Shown: one piece after another, positions 7,734-14,300 of the stretch
Layout: every line of letters starts with the position of its first letter
Numbering within the stretch: the first letter of the stretch is position 1
The notes under the pieces: generated by a model
Database searches by the model: none
What the model was told of the DNA's origin: nothing
The model's input: only the letters and a program-made list of their open reading frames with translations
Translations under genes and position numbers: made by a program
Assembly (NCBI GenBank): GCA_016786745.1
Contig: JAEUVS010000079.1
Location: 1-36,698, forward strand
Length of the DNA stretch: 36,698 nt
Direction: 5' to 3'
From: Chitinophagaceae bacterium
GTDB lineage: Bacteria; Bacteroidota; Bacteroidia; Chitinophagales; Chitinophagaceae

Positions 7734-8667
7734 CGATGTTTTGAGCGGTTTTAACAGGGCCGATATATTTTCTTGCAATAACAATATTGTCGTATTTGAT
7801 ATGGTGCGACTCGCCTGCGGGACTTTTATCATCAAAATATTCTATCCACAGGTAATTTAATTTCATAGAATCAGTCGTTCTCCACCGAAATCCTTCGAAT
7901 GGTGGCGCCGATGGATTGATATGCCAAACATCCTTTGTCCACCTTCCGTTCGGAAACCCGGGACCCCAGTGACCTATCTCTTTTCCATCCTGCCAGATGC
8001 GTAGTTCGCCGTTGCTCGCAGTGGCGGGGCTATTCATTTTAATCATCACCTCGATGCACATCCACTTATCCCATTGAAGGGCCATTGCATTCTTATTTCC
8101 GGTAGCTACATTATTGCCGTAACAACTGGTACCACCATTCCAGCTGTGCATTCCCGGCCAGTATAAATATGTTCCCATCGTTCCTTCGTTGTCAACCGGT
8201 TCATAACTTATCGACAGCCTGCCATCTATATTGCACATACCCGCGCGCGGATTCGGCCAGCTGATGGCAGGATCGTAGCCGCCAATCCAAACTGCTTCGT
8301 GATGAATATAACCCTTCGAGATGGAAGGATACTTAACATAATAGCGTATGTAGATGGTACTATCGAAGCCCGGATCAAATGATCTGAACAAATGTCCACC
8401 TGTATTTACTCCGCCTGTATTCGTAATCTTAAGAGAATGCTGCCCGGCGCTATTTGCCGGAACATCGCTGTCAACACTCATGTTCTCTTTATTCAGCACG
8501 TCGTGGTAGCGGCTAAAAATCGCCGGCAAACCATCTTCGAAGTTTTCTGCATACAGCACATCGGGATCGGTTTCAATATTCCTGTCGTTCGGGTATTTAG
8601 CCGCTATGCCATCGTTCCCTGCGTTTTGCAGGAAGAGAGCGATTATCAGCGCAGTGAGGATTAACAA
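7720..8667 (-). CDS. Secreted protein, probable concanavalin-A-like jelly roll (polysaccharide-lyase-like), non-ATG start
   Basis: The protein has about 315 residues. A hydrophobic N-terminus (LTALIIALFLQNAG) suggests export, although it lacks the usual positive charge. The body is rich in Trp, Tyr and Gly with an ENFEDG opening, STIYIRYYVKYPS, GRLSISYEP, ELRIWQDGKEIGHW and a closing YDNIVIARKYIGP; this alternation is typical of LamG or polysaccharide-lyase-like beta-sandwiches that bind or cut glycans. I cannot place it in a named family. No ATG is available: an in-frame TAA lies at 8677-8679 and the only usual start codon after it is TTG at 8667 (ATT and ATC codons precede it). The next ATG, at residue 63, would lose the signal. 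It leads the GH20 gene, overlapping by 14 bp, so both should act on the same glycan. Confidence 0.6.
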   Translation of the reverse strand: MLILTALIIALFLQNAGNDGIAAKYPNDRNIETDPDVLYAENFEDGLPAIFSRYHDVLNKENMSVDSDVPANSAGQHSLKITNTGGVNTGGHLFRSFDPGFDSTIYIRYYVKYPSISKGYIHHEAVWIGGYDPAISWPNPRAGMCNIDGRLSISYEPVDNEGTMGTYLYWPGMHSWNGGTSCYGNNVATGNKNAMALQWDKWMCIEVMIKMNSPATASNGELRIWQDGKEIGHWGPGFPNGRWTKDVWHINPSAPPFEGFRWRTTDSMKLNYLWIEYFDDKSPAGESHHIKYDNIVIARKYIGPVKTAQNIDDEK

Positions 8668-8750
8668 AATAATGATTTAAAAGAAATAAGTAAGGTAAAA
8701 ATAATACTTTCACCTTCTAAACCTTTCTTTCTGCAAATAATTTTAATCAA

Positions 8751-10205
8751 ATGAAGTATTTCGCCCTATCATTCGTATTCTTTCTGATCGTCGGTCATGT
8801 TGTTTACGCGCAAATCCCTGCTGACAGGGTCACAGTCAGCCCGAAAGAAATCGACAGCGTGCTGCTCAATCCCGGAATCGGGTTCAATACTTTCCAGCAT
8901 TTTAATGGCGACACACTCTTTCCTGGTTCAGGTTGGTCGGAAGGATCGCCAATCGTTTACCAAAATTTTGGTGGATCAACCTTCAACAAAAATTATCCGC
9001 AAACAACAATAGCTTATTGGAGGGTTTACTGGAAATACATGGAGCCCGAAAAGCAGGAATACCGCTGGGATTTGCTCGACCAGGCACTTGACAGCGCGCG
9101 CAGGCGCGGTCAGAAGCTGCTGTTGCGAATCGCTCCATATGGGTCGGATCCAAAAAACACCGACGTACCCGAATGGTACAGGAAGATGGTTGGAGCGGGT
9201 ACAAATTTCAAATACAACAACCCGGTAAACAAATGGATGGTCGACGCTGAAGATCCCCGGTATGCGCAGTATTTCGGAGGGCTCATCCGCGCGCTCGGAA
9301 AAAAATATGATGCTAACCCTGACATTGAGGCTGTCGACCTGTCAATTGTCGGTGCATGGGGAGAAGGCGGGGGTTCTGCGCTGTTGTCCGAAAAAACAAG
9401 AAAGGCATTGATAGGCGCTTACACAGAATCGTTTAAAACAACGCCATTGCTCGCTTTGCTCACCGACGAAAAAACAAACCGCTACGCCGACACACACGGG
9501 CCACACACAGGCTGGCGCGCAGACTGTCTCGGTGACCTCGGCTTCTGGGCGAAGGACCAGAATGGATGGACGCACATGTACGACTACTATCCGCAATCTA
9601 TAATACAGTTTGGTTTGCAGGATACCTGGAAAAAAGCGCCGGTTAGTTTTGAGATCTGCGGCACCTTTCTGCGGTGGAGGGACCAGGAAAAGTATGGAGA
9701 GAAAGAAGTGAAATATATTTTTGACGAGGCGCTTAAATGGCACATCTCTTCTTTTAATGCTAAATCATCTCCTGTGCCCGCGGAATGGAAGCCCCTGGTT
9801 GACGATTGGTTGAAAAAGATGGGATACCGTTTTGTTCTCAAACGGTTCTCATATTCACGCGTCGTGGAGGCCAACGGAAAATTTTTATTCGATTCGTGGT
9901 GGGAAAACAAGGGCGTGGCGCCCTGCTATGTCGCTTACCCGGTTGCTGTGAGATTAAAAAATAATCAACACTCATATGTTATGCTCACCAAAGCAGACAT
10001 AACAAAATGGCTGCCTGGCGACAACCTGCTGAGCGATTCTCTTTCGTTACCACCAGGCGCTGTTCCCGGTGAGTACACCATCGAAATAGCTGTTTTGAAC
10101 AACAAGCTGCCGCAGCACACAAACATGAATCGCACGATACGTCTCGCTATCGAAGGAATTACACCCGATGGCTGGTACACTATTGGTAAAATGAATATCA
10201 GGTAA
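8751..10205 (+). CDS. Secreted DUF4832-type TIM-barrel protein, putative glycoside hydrolase
   Basis: The 484-residue protein has a clean signal peptide (MKYFALSFVFFLIVGHVVYAQ). The N-terminal two thirds look like a beta/alpha barrel of the GH42/clan-A type: TIAYWRVYWKYMEPEKQEY followed by WDLLDQALDSARRRGQKLLL, then VGAWGEGG with Glu205 after a beta-strand (candidate acid/base) and SFEICG with Glu301 (candidate nucleophile). The last 130 residues form a beta-sandwich (FLFDSWWENKGVAPCY onward), the part on which DUF4832 is based. No enzymatic activity is firmly established for such proteins to my knowledge, so hydrolase function is inference from fold and context. It is a single-gene unit, divergent from the gene pair at 5532-8667 and ending 14 bp from the aldolase gene on the other strand. 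Confidence 0.7.
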   Translation: MKYFALSFVFFLIVGHVVYAQIPADRVTVSPKEIDSVLLNPGIGFNTFQHFNGDTLFPGSGWSEGSPIVYQNFGGSTFNKNYPQTTIAYWRVYWKYMEPEKQEYRWDLLDQALDSARRRGQKLLLRIAPYGSDPKNTDVPEWYRKMVGAGTNFKYNNPVNKWMVDAEDPRYAQYFGGLIRALGKKYDANPDIEAVDLSIVGAWGEGGGSALLSEKTRKALIGAYTESFKTTPLLALLTDEKTNRYADTHGPHTGWRADCLGDLGFWAKDQNGWTHMYDYYPQSIIQFGLQDTWKKAPVSFEICGTFLRWRDQEKYGEKEVKYIFDEALKWHISSFNAKSSPVPAEWKPLVDDWLKKMGYRFVLKRFSYSRVVEANGKFLFDSWWENKGVAPCYVAYPVAVRLKNNQHSYVMLTKADITKWLPGDNLLSDSLSLPPGAVPGEYTIEIAVLNNKLPQHTNMNRTIRLAIEGITPDGWYTIGKMNIR

Positions 10206-10219
10206 TAGAATTCTGGTGA

Positions 10220-11035
10220 TTATGCGATCGCCGTGAGCTTATCTTTCACTAGATTCTTCACTGCCTGGATTGCGGGTGGAAATAATATCCGTAGATCTAT
10301 TTCGTCTTTGTCGGCGAAACAATTTTTAAGGGTCGCGATGAAAATATTTTTGATTTCCGTGGCGAGATTGATTTTGCAGATGCCGTTCTTTATCGCCTCT
10401 TTTAGTGCAGGCACAGGTATCCCGGATCCGCCATGCAGCACGAGCGCAGCGTTTGCTACCTCATTGATGCGTGCAAGCCGTTCGATATCGAGCTTCGGTT
10501 CATCTTTATAAAATCCGTGTGCCGATCCAATAGCCACCGCAAGTGCATTTACGCCTGTTTCCTCAACAAAATATTTGGCTTCTTCAGGATCTGTAAAACC
10601 AACTTTCTCTTTCGACTGACCAAGTTTAGCAACATATCCCAGTTCTGCTTCAACATTCGCATCATAGCGTGCTGCAAGCTGAACTACGCGTCGTGTAAGT
10701 TCAATGTTTTCAGCGATTGGTTTTTCGCTCGCATCAATCATCACCGAATCAAACCCTGTATCGAGGCAACGTTGCACAAGTTCATACGAATCGGAGTGAT
10801 CGAGATGAATCCATCCTTCCACATTATATTCTTTCAACGCCGCCCTGCCCATTTCAACTGCAACTTTCAAACCCATGTAGTCGATAGATGATTTTGTGAG
10901 CTGCAGGATGATCGGCGTATTCAGCTCTGAGGCCGCCTGCAGAATGCCACGCAACGTTTCATAGTTATAATAATTTGTAGCCAGCAGCGATGACCTGTTT
11001 TGCTGAAGTTGTTTCAGTTTATTAGTCAGCCTCAT
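10220..11035 (-). CDS. Class II (zinc) ketose-bisphosphate aldolase, tagatose-1,6-bisphosphate type likely
   Basis: The 271-residue cytoplasmic enzyme should split tagatose 1,6-bisphosphate (or fructose 1,6-bisphosphate) into DHAP and glyceraldehyde 3-phosphate. Family marks: HLDH at 77-80 with catalytic Asp79 and zinc ligand His80, EAELG at 129-133, IGSAHG with His173, VLHGGSGIP with zinc ligand His201, and the phosphate-binding KINLATE at 221-227. The size matches the short KbaY/GatY/FbaA group. Sequence alone does not separate tagatose from fructose specificity; linkage to AgaS and a PfkB kinase argues for tagatose. The start codon overlaps the kinase stop by one base (TAATG), so translation is coupled. 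It is the last gene of the agaS-kinase-aldolase operon. Confidence 0.88.
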   Translation of the reverse strand: MRLTNKLKQLQQNRSSLLATNYYNYETLRGILQAASELNTPIILQLTKSSIDYMGLKVAVEMGRAALKEYNVEGWIHLDHSDSYELVQRCLDTGFDSVMIDASEKPIAENIELTRRVVQLAARYDANVEAELGYVAKLGQSKEKVGFTDPEEAKYFVEETGVNALAVAIGSAHGFYKDEPKLDIERLARINEVANAALVLHGGSGIPVPALKEAIKNGICKINLATEIKNIFIATLKNCFADKDEIDLRILFPPAIQAVKNLVKDKLTAIA

Positions 11036-11970
11036 TATAATCCAAATCGTTTTTGTGCGGATTGAACAAAATCATCGTTCGATATGAACGCTTCGATGCC
11101 ACCACATGCGGTTGTAGAAATATAACCTGTAAGATTTCCGAATTCGTGGCAAATTTCAAGCGGCGCATTCTGAAGGAACTTAAAAATAAATCCTGCATTG
11201 AAACTATCTCCCGCTCCGATAGCATCTACAACCTCTTCATTGAGATACGCAGGGCGCGAAATAATATTTCCATTGCTCACAGCTACCGACCCTTTGTTTC
11301 CACGTTTTACCAGTAAGATATGAATGTACTGTTTCAATGTTTCGATGGCTTCTTCCAAACTTGATTTGGAAGTAAATTTCAACAGCTCGCTTTCATTGGG
11401 AAGAAGGATGTCAACAAACGGAAGAATATTTTCAAAATCAAGATCCCACCGCTCATAAGGATCCCATTGCGGATCGAACGAGGTAGTCATTCCCAATTTT
11501 TTCGCTTCACTGAATAACATCCCTATATGCTTCCTGAGACCGGGTTGTAGAAAATAGGAGGAGATGTGAAGATGTCGCGCGAGCTTTAACTTTTCGAGCG
11601 GGATATTCTCGATGCTAAAGCTATCCATCGCACCTGGATAAGTGAGGTTGGCCCTGTCTTCTCCAAAGTTCATGATGACAGTGGCGCCCGTGGATGCTTT
11701 TTCGGTTTGCGTTACCATGCTCACATCCACACCGCTCGACGTTAGCGCCTTGAGCACATAATCGCCGAACGCGTCTTTACCAACTTTGCCAATGAAAGCA
11801 ACCTTCGCTCCAAGCGAGCTTACATTATTTGCAAAGATCGCCGACGAACTGCCCAGGGTTACCATCATCTGCTGCGCAAGTTTTTCTTTTCCGACTTCGG
11901 GAAGAGCCTGCACTTTGTTGAAGATGATGTCAACGTTTAATTCTCCAATAACAACAACATCGTATTTCAT
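11035..11970 (-). CDS. PfkB-family sugar kinase, probable tagatose-6-phosphate kinase
   Basis: The 311-residue ribokinase-fold enzyme shows the N-terminal GELNVDI strand, an anion-hole segment LGSSSAIFANN where many relatives have GG, and the C-terminal PfkB signature DAIGAGDSFNAGF at 249-261 with catalytic base Asp255. PNESE at 191-195 is the usual metal/phosphate motif. In this operon, between AgaS and a class II aldolase, the likely reaction is ATP-dependent phosphorylation of tagatose 6-phosphate at C1. Fructosamine kinases (FrlD) belong to the same superfamily, so an Amadori-type substrate cannot be excluded. It lies 54 bp after the AgaS gene and overlaps the aldolase start by one base. 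Confidence 0.82.
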   Translation of the reverse strand: MKYDVVVIGELNVDIIFNKVQALPEVGKEKLAQQMMVTLGSSSAIFANNVSSLGAKVAFIGKVGKDAFGDYVLKALTSSGVDVSMVTQTEKASTGATVIMNFGEDRANLTYPGAMDSFSIENIPLEKLKLARHLHISSYFLQPGLRKHIGMLFSEAKKLGMTTSFDPQWDPYERWDLDFENILPFVDILLPNESELLKFTSKSSLEEAIETLKQYIHILLVKRGNKGSVAVSNGNIISRPAYLNEEVVDAIGAGDSFNAGFIFKFLQNAPLEICHEFGNLTGYISTTACGGIEAFISNDDFVQSAQKRFGL

Positions 11971-12024
11971 ATCGCCTGCCTACCGTTGATAAAAATTGAA
12001 TTTAATAAATTGGCTCAACTTCTG

Positions 12025-13263
12025 TCAGTATACCCGCGATTCTTCATTCGCAGGAAAGTTATAAATCGTCACTCCCTGCACCACGCGGGTAATCGTGCCA
12101 TTCTCGGATGGATTGTCTGGCTTGAGCTTTAACTGTATGGATTTGAAATATCCAAGTATCTGGGCCGGTAACACGCTGCAAATAGCCAGTAAACCTTCGT
12201 TTAACTTATCCGTTCCATTTGATAGATTTATGCCAAGCCCCAGGTCAATTTCCTTCACCGGCGACTCTGATATGCCGATACTGAAAATTCCTTTCTCTCC
12301 TTCACTTACGGATTTCACGAGGTCGATTTCGTACTGGTGGGCGTATTCGTTATTGGAAAACAGATAAATAAGTAAAGTCGTAGGGCTGATTACCGCTCTT
12401 GGTCCGTGCCTGACTCCCAGGAAAGAATCGCATGTGCAAATCACTTTTCCGGCGGATAGCTCCTGTATTTTCAAATGCGCTTCGCGCGCAGCGCCCTGCA
12501 AAGGGCCCGATCCGAGCACCACCACCCTGTCGAAATCCATCTGTGCCACTTTCTTCAATGCAGGTGTGTATTCTGTTATAATTTTTTCGGCATACGAAGC
12601 GAGCAGGTCAACATGCTTCTTAAGTTCATGAATGCTGTCCATCTGCGATATCAGGAGGCCCGTCAACAACATGCTGGTAAAACTGCCCGTCATTACAAGG
12701 CTTTGATCGGCCGCGTGTTTAGGTAGAAGAAAAACGTATGAACCAGATGTCTTTGCTTCGCGGGCAAGCTTACCCGAGGGACTGCACGTGATGATGAGGT
12801 GATAAACCTTTTTGCACAACATGTTGGCGAGATTGACCGCGGCAACACTTTCCGGACTATCACCAGAGCGCGCAAACGAAATTAATAAGGTGGTATTCTC
12901 TTTATTAAAATATTCTTCGGGATGCGAAAGCAGGTCAGTTGTTGCGATTGCAGAGGTACGCTTGCCTGTGTTTTTCTGGAAAGGTCCCTGTAAAATTTTT
13001 CCGATGAAAGCAGAACTGCCGGCGCCTGTAAGAATTACTTCCAGGTTGTCACTGCTGTATGCTTCCTTTAAAAAATTTTCGAGCGAAGTTTTTTGACTTA
13101 TGATAAGATCATAAGTCTCGCGCCATAGTTTAGGTTGTTGTACGATTTCGCGACTTGTATAGATTCCACCGGCCAATCCGGCGTTGAGAAGTTCTTGACC
13201 AAAATATTTATGGCCATTGAAATGATTCTGTTCAGAAAGCTCGTCGTTGTTGGAATTTGCCAT
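12025..13263 (-). CDS. agaS: AgaS-type SIS-domain aldose-ketose isomerase/deaminase
   Basis: The 412-residue protein has two SIS (sugar isomerase) domains. First: LTGAGSSAF at 78-86 and SFARSGDSPES at 129-139. Second: GSGPLQGAAREAHLKIQELS at 251-270, then SFLGVRHGPRA at 280-290, which together are characteristic of the AgaS family. In E. coli the AgaS reaction converts galactosamine 6-phosphate to tagatose 6-phosphate and ammonia. The protein begins an operon with a PfkB kinase and an aldolase that fit the next two steps, and lies opposite an AgaR-like DeoR regulator. A Bacteroidota-type promoter and an operator-like repeat stand directly upstream (13282-13330). Other SIS enzymes such as fructosamine-6-phosphate deglycases are shorter and lack the second-domain pattern, but remain an alternative. 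Confidence 0.85.
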   Translation of the reverse strand: MANSNNDELSEQNHFNGHKYFGQELLNAGLAGGIYTSREIVQQPKLWRETYDLIISQKTSLENFLKEAYSSDNLEVILTGAGSSAFIGKILQGPFQKNTGKRTSAIATTDLLSHPEEYFNKENTTLLISFARSGDSPESVAAVNLANMLCKKVYHLIITCSPSGKLAREAKTSGSYVFLLPKHAADQSLVMTGSFTSMLLTGLLISQMDSIHELKKHVDLLASYAEKIITEYTPALKKVAQMDFDRVVVLGSGPLQGAAREAHLKIQELSAGKVICTCDSFLGVRHGPRAVISPTTLLIYLFSNNEYAHQYEIDLVKSVSEGEKGIFSIGISESPVKEIDLGLGINLSNGTDKLNEGLLAICSVLPAQILGYFKSIQLKLKPDNPSENGTITRVVQGVTIYNFPANEESRVY

Positions 13264-13281
13264 ATTTCCTGGTTAACCTCG

Positions 13282-13299
13282 TTTCGTTTCGTTATTTCC
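13282..13299. promoter_or_regulatory. AgaR-like operator candidate (tandem TTTCG repeats)
   Basis: TTTCG is repeated in tandem at 13282-13291 and continues as TTATTTCC. The E. coli AgaR operator is built of similar direct repeats (TTTCRTTTY type; from memory). Here the element covers the expected transcription start of the agaS promoter, 19 bp before the ATG, an ideal repressor position. The first 13 bases match 12 of 13 at 4400-4412. The likely binder is the DeoR protein encoded at 13453. Confidence 0.55.
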
Positions 13300-13330
13300 C
13301 AAAAGTAATGTTTTATATTTCCTTTTGAAA
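13300..13330 (-). promoter_or_regulatory. Bacteroidota-type promoter of the agaS operon
   Basis: On the minus strand, TTTC (13330-13327) and TACTTTTG (13307-13300) are separated by 19 bases. The second element matches the -7 consensus TAnnTTTG exactly and the first matches the -33 TTTG in three of four bases. Transcription would start near 13292-13295, giving a leader of about 30 bases that contains the TTTCG repeats. Confidence 0.6.
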
Positions 13331-13395
13331 TTTATTTTTACCTTTTTTATTATGTTTTTTTTCGATCCCAAGTCTCCTTTATAAAGGAAATATAA
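13313..13395. repeat. 13-bp perfect inverted repeat pair in the divergent regulatory region
   Basis: TTATATTTCCTTT at 13313-13325 is found again as its exact reverse complement at 13383-13395, 57 bp apart. One arm overlaps the agaS promoter spacer; the other lies 58 bp before the DeoR start. A near copy, TTATATTTACTTTC, occurs at 14265-14278 before the beta-helix gene. The arrangement suggests two binding sites bridged by a repressor, but these AT-rich words could also be chance. Confidence 0.45.
13375..13388. promoter_or_regulatory. 14-bp perfect palindrome (operator candidate)
   Basis: TCCTTTATAAAGGA is fully self-complementary and overlaps the right arm of the 13-bp inverted repeat. It lies 64 bp before the ATG of the DeoR gene, in a place fit for autoregulation of that gene. 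Confidence 0.4.
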
Positions 13396-13452
13396 GCAAG
13401 CGGCCGTTTTTACCACAGAAACACTATCTTACGCTATATTTCTGTTCTACTT

Positions 13453-14235
13453 ATGAGCGAACAAGACAAAACTTCCACGGTCAGCCGGAGGGTTCATATA
13501 TTACAAAAACTCGATTCCCACGGCCAGGTTGACGTAATATCTTTAAGCAAGGAATTGGGTGTAAGCGAGGTAACTATCCGCAACGACCTCACCCGCCTTG
13601 AACAAAAAAATATGCTTATCAGGGCAAGGGGCGGCGCCATAAAGATAGACCGTGTGGGGATGGATTTCACGCTCTCCGATAAAAATCAACAGCATTACGA
13701 GGAGAAAAAGAGGATTGGCAAGGCCGCAGCAGAGCTGGTAGAAGACGGCGACACCATCATTCTTGATTCGGGCACCACTACGATGGAAATAGCCAAAAAC
13801 ATCGGTAACATCAGCAATCTTACCGTTATTACGAACGCCCTGAATCTTGCGAACCAGTTGGCCGAACACCAGGGCGCAAATGTGATCATTCCGGGCGGAT
13901 TTCTGCGCCGGAACTCGCTTTCCCTCGTCGGGGCCACTGCCGAAGAAAGCTTCCGGAATTATTTCTGCGATAAACTTTTCCTCGCTGTAGATGGATTAAA
14001 CACCACTCACGGCCTTTCGACACCCAATATAGAAGAAGCCCACCTCAACCGCATAATGATCGCCATTGCCAAGCAGGTGATCGTAGTGGCCGACTCAAGC
14101 AAATTTCATAAGCGCAGTTTCGCCTTCATAGCGCCTATTTCAGAAGTAGATGTAGTGATAACCGACTCCGGTCTCAACCCCGACGACCAGAAAAAGCTTG
14201 AAAATGCCGGGGTTAAGGTGACTATAGTAAAATAA
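13453..14235 (+). CDS. DeoR-family regulator, AgaR-like
   Basis: The 260-residue protein has a DeoR winged helix (about 10-65; recognition segment SEVTIRNDL at 38-46, wing LIRARGGAI) and a C-terminal isomerase-like sensor domain with the classical effector loop DSGTTT at 105-110, then VITNALNLANQL and PGGFLRRNSLSLVG. These loops bind sugar phosphates in family members such as AgaR and GlpR. It is transcribed away from the agaS operon, and the 189-bp spacer between them carries a promoter, TTTCG tandem repeats, an inverted repeat and a palindrome. Context therefore predicts a repressor of the agaS operon and of its own operon, relieved by a hexosamine or tagatose phosphate. The next gene follows after 65 bp on the same strand. 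Confidence 0.9.
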   Translation: MSEQDKTSTVSRRVHILQKLDSHGQVDVISLSKELGVSEVTIRNDLTRLEQKNMLIRARGGAIKIDRVGMDFTLSDKNQQHYEEKKRIGKAAAELVEDGDTIILDSGTTTMEIAKNIGNISNLTVITNALNLANQLAEHQGANVIIPGGFLRRNSLSLVGATAEESFRNYFCDKLFLAVDGLNTTHGLSTPNIEEAHLNRIMIAIAKQVIVVADSSKFHKRSFAFIAPISEVDVVITDSGLNPDDQKKLENAGVKVTIVK

Positions 14236-14237
14236 GC

Positions 14238-14246
14238 AAACGAAAG
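14238..14246. promoter_or_regulatory. Possible DeoR half-site (CTTTCGTTT on the minus strand)
   Basis: AAACGAAAG lies in the 65-bp spacer before the beta-helix gene. Its complement CTTTCGTTT repeats the core of the elements at 4400 and 13282. A further word, TTATATTTACTTTC at 14265-14278, resembles the inverted-repeat arms at 13313. Alone this is short enough to be chance. Confidence 0.25.
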
Positions 14247-14300
14247 ATTCTGCGGTAATTATCCTTATATTTACTTTCTTTTAATTTTTCATTTTCTGCT

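Noticed and set aside
7734..7835. N-terminal extension of the GH20 gene
   Set aside because: The additional 34 residues lie in the end of the upstream gene and would place the signal peptide internally; ATG 7733 gives a proper signal.
7720..8667. Assignment as a heparinase-like polysaccharide lyase
   Set aside because: Only a general beta-sandwich pattern is visible; no catalytic Tyr/His/Arg arrangement could be confirmed.
13435..13442. TATATTTC as a -7 element for the DeoR gene at 13453
   Set aside because: It lies so close to the ATG that almost no leader would remain, and there is no -33 match at the right distance.
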